From Zingiber officinale (taxonomy: Eukaryota > Streptophyta > Magnoliopsida > Zingiberales > Zingiberaceae), in contig NC_055987.1 in NCBI RefSeq assembly GCF_018446385.1, positions 8,765,705 to 8,829,704 of the forward strand: DNA of 64,000 nt. Direction: 5' to 3'. The notes under the pieces are model-generated. The model was not told the DNA's origin. It saw only the letters and a list, made by a program, of their open reading frames with translations, and made no database searches. This document shows, piece after piece, positions 62,141 to 64,000 of the stretch. Numbering within the stretch: position 1 is the first letter of the stretch; every line of letters begins with the position of its first letter. Made by a program: the position numbers and the translations under genes.

Positions 62141-64000
62141 ATGGGTTAGAGAGTGTCAACTCCGATTAGAAGGGTAGTTAACCTAACTTTGAGGAAATTG
62201 ACACTCAAGGAGCATTTTCAAGGTTTTAGTTAACCTTTGAAAATGAAATGGACCTATTGATTACTTCTTGAAAGAGTAACATGTGTCTATTGGTGGAAAA
62301 ATTGATTTTATCTTAAAAGGTACAAATTAGAAAAATATAAGAAATACCAAGTTGGGACTTTGGTATTTTCTTAGTGCTACTCTTGTGGAAAAATGAAATA
62401 TGCCAACATTTGAGGATATGTTTAATTATTAAGTGGCATAAACAAATCAAGAGAAATAAGAAATGTCAATTTAGGTTTTGGCATTTCTTTGAAGTAGTTA
62501 GGGCAATCTAGGTTTAATGTTTTAAATTAAAACAAGTGGTATCGTTTTAAGTTAAAACAAGTGGTATATTTTGAGTTTAGCTAAGTGATTAAGGATATTT
62601 AGATAGGTAATCTAGGTATATTTTATTTATGCTAAACATTGCCATGATTGCTTGCCCATCATATGCCATGACATCATGTCTATTTTTGAATTCATTGTTT
62701 TATTATGAAAACTCCAAAAATACCATGTCATGACATTCATACATCATGTAGTAATAGGATATTTTCTTTCGAAAAATATTTTCTTTTGATGTATGCCATA
62801 ACATAATCATGCATTAAGTTTAATTCCTTGTAATTAAGGACGAATGGCATTTAACAACAATTATTGGCAAGTGACATCCTAGGTGGATGTCTAATATCTC
62901 TAGAATGCCTAGATAGATATGCATGATCCCTAGATTAGGGAAAAATCAAAATCCCACATCTCACAAGGACTATAAGGTGACTTGTCCGTGTTTTAGTGTA
63001 CATTAGATATAAGTGAGATGTTAGGAAGATGAACAAAACTCAAGATGTTGATTTAGTGCATTCTTTTGAGCTTTAGGTTCATCAAAACACATAGTTATGT
63101 GTTTTCCCATCATTGGGAAAGCTAATGTACAAGTCATGTGCATTATGCCCAAGGAACATGATGGGATATTGGTTTTTAAAATGTTTTTAAAATGTTTTTG
63201 GAAAACCTTGGTGAAGGCTATCTTTTGATAGTAATCACCATTGAATAGTTAGACACAAACTTGAAGAAAAACACTAAAGTTTTTGCAAGTTTTCGAGTTT
63301 GTGTCAATCTTTGAAAATATGATGTATTTTCATAGAAAGCTATTTTTCCATGATTAAGTATGCCCTAAATAATGTCTACACGAAATTTCATGATTTTTGG
63401 ATTTTTGTAGAATTTTCTAGGGGTTTCTGAAGTTGACTGAAATGGAATTTCAGCAACTATCAGAGCTCCGATCGATCCATGGATCGATTGGAGTGCCCGA
63501 ATCGATCCGTGGATCGATTCAGAAGGCAAGTCTCCCGCGAGCAGAAGCTCGCTGGATCGATCAGCCGATCGATCCAGGTAGTCTGAATCGATCAGTGGAT
63601 CGATTCAGAAAGGTTCAATCGATTGGAACCCAACTCCAATCGATCCAAGTTGCTGATTTTGGCTGGGAAGGCTTGATTTCAGCATCTTTGAACCTCTTTG
63701 AGTCTAGGTAACCATTCCAAACCCCTAAAATACATTTGTATACATACAAAGGGTGTTTTCATGTGAAAACAAGGATGGATTGGTTAAGGAAGGCTTCATT
63801 GAAGTTTAGGTTGAGGTTTGTTTCAAATTTTAAGTATTTGAACCTCAAAACTTCTAAATTTGGGTTTCCTAAAGGTTTAGGGATTCCAAGTCATTGTTGG
63901 TGCAATGACAGAAGTTACCACCATGTCTTTAGGGGGAGGGACTCTTTAAAGACATGAAAATTATTTTTCATGAACCTTGGAAGGTGGTCAACCTTCCGTT
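62141..64000 (+). other. Non-coding internal region of element D
   Basis: Colinear with 18159-19864 of element B. A GATCGATC-palindrome block lies at about 63465-63650 and a GGGGGAG motif at 63933. No ORF with recognisable motifs. Confidence 0.7.

Larger units (their letters stand above)
58772..64000 (+). mobile_element. Copia-type gag-only retrotransposon D, cut by the window edge
   Basis: It begins TGTTGGTGCAACATCC. Its left LTR ends at 60238, and the Met-tRNA primer site is followed by a broken gag and a long non-coding 3' region. It is a close relative of element B in gag and in the region after gag, with a different LTR interior. Its right LTR is outside the window. No pol motif is seen in 5.2 kb. 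Confidence 0.85.

Overview
The window is plant nuclear DNA. It holds intron-bearing genes with GT-AG splice sites, a chloroplast-targeted Hsp70, a mitochondrial Iojap/RsfS-type protein, a plant-only DUF7950-type protein, and many LTR retrotransposons, MITEs and Au-type SINEs. It looks like a flowering plant with a repeat-rich genome. A monocot such as a member of the Zingiberales is my guess from the flavour of the sequence; nothing here proves it.

Positions 1-23880 are one nested pile of retrotransposons. A reverse-oriented Copia element (F) is split by a gag-only Copia element (A, 1108-23765). A is split twice. The first split is a 10.9-kb reverse-oriented Gypsy element of Tat type (G, 2403-13318), which carries an antisense ORF and a 124-bp tandem array. 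The second is a solo LTR (C, 13695-21648), itself split by another gag-only Copia element (B, 14912-21548). Target-site duplications were read at every join, and the host gag reading frames close up across the insertion points.

Positions 24237-30070 look like a CACTA-type element carrying broken pieces of an inositol-polyphosphate 5-phosphatase gene (FRA3/5PTase type), later hit by a solo LTR (E) and a MITE. Positions 30070-31690 hold remnants duplicated from the neighbouring Hsp70 locus, including two Hsp70 exon-8 fragments in inverted orientation.

Positions 33991-56881 are the gene-bearing part: the stromal Hsp70 gene (reverse, 8 exons, 702 aa), a single-exon DUF7950-type gene (reverse, 301 aa), the Iojap-related gene (reverse, 4 exons, 189 aa), and the 5' end of a kelch-repeat gene (forward). 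The last two are divergent, with starts 209 bp apart. Introns and intergenic spacers carry SINEs, a solo LTR (H), RTE-type LINE pieces and foldback MITEs.

Positions 58772-64000 are a third gag-only Copia element (D) that runs off the window. The host genes have unrelated housekeeping roles (chloroplast protein folding, organellar ribosome control). The repeats relate to each other as families: A, B and D share a gag with zinc knuckles and no pol, and F, A, E and H share an LTR type rich in GGCGCC motifs.
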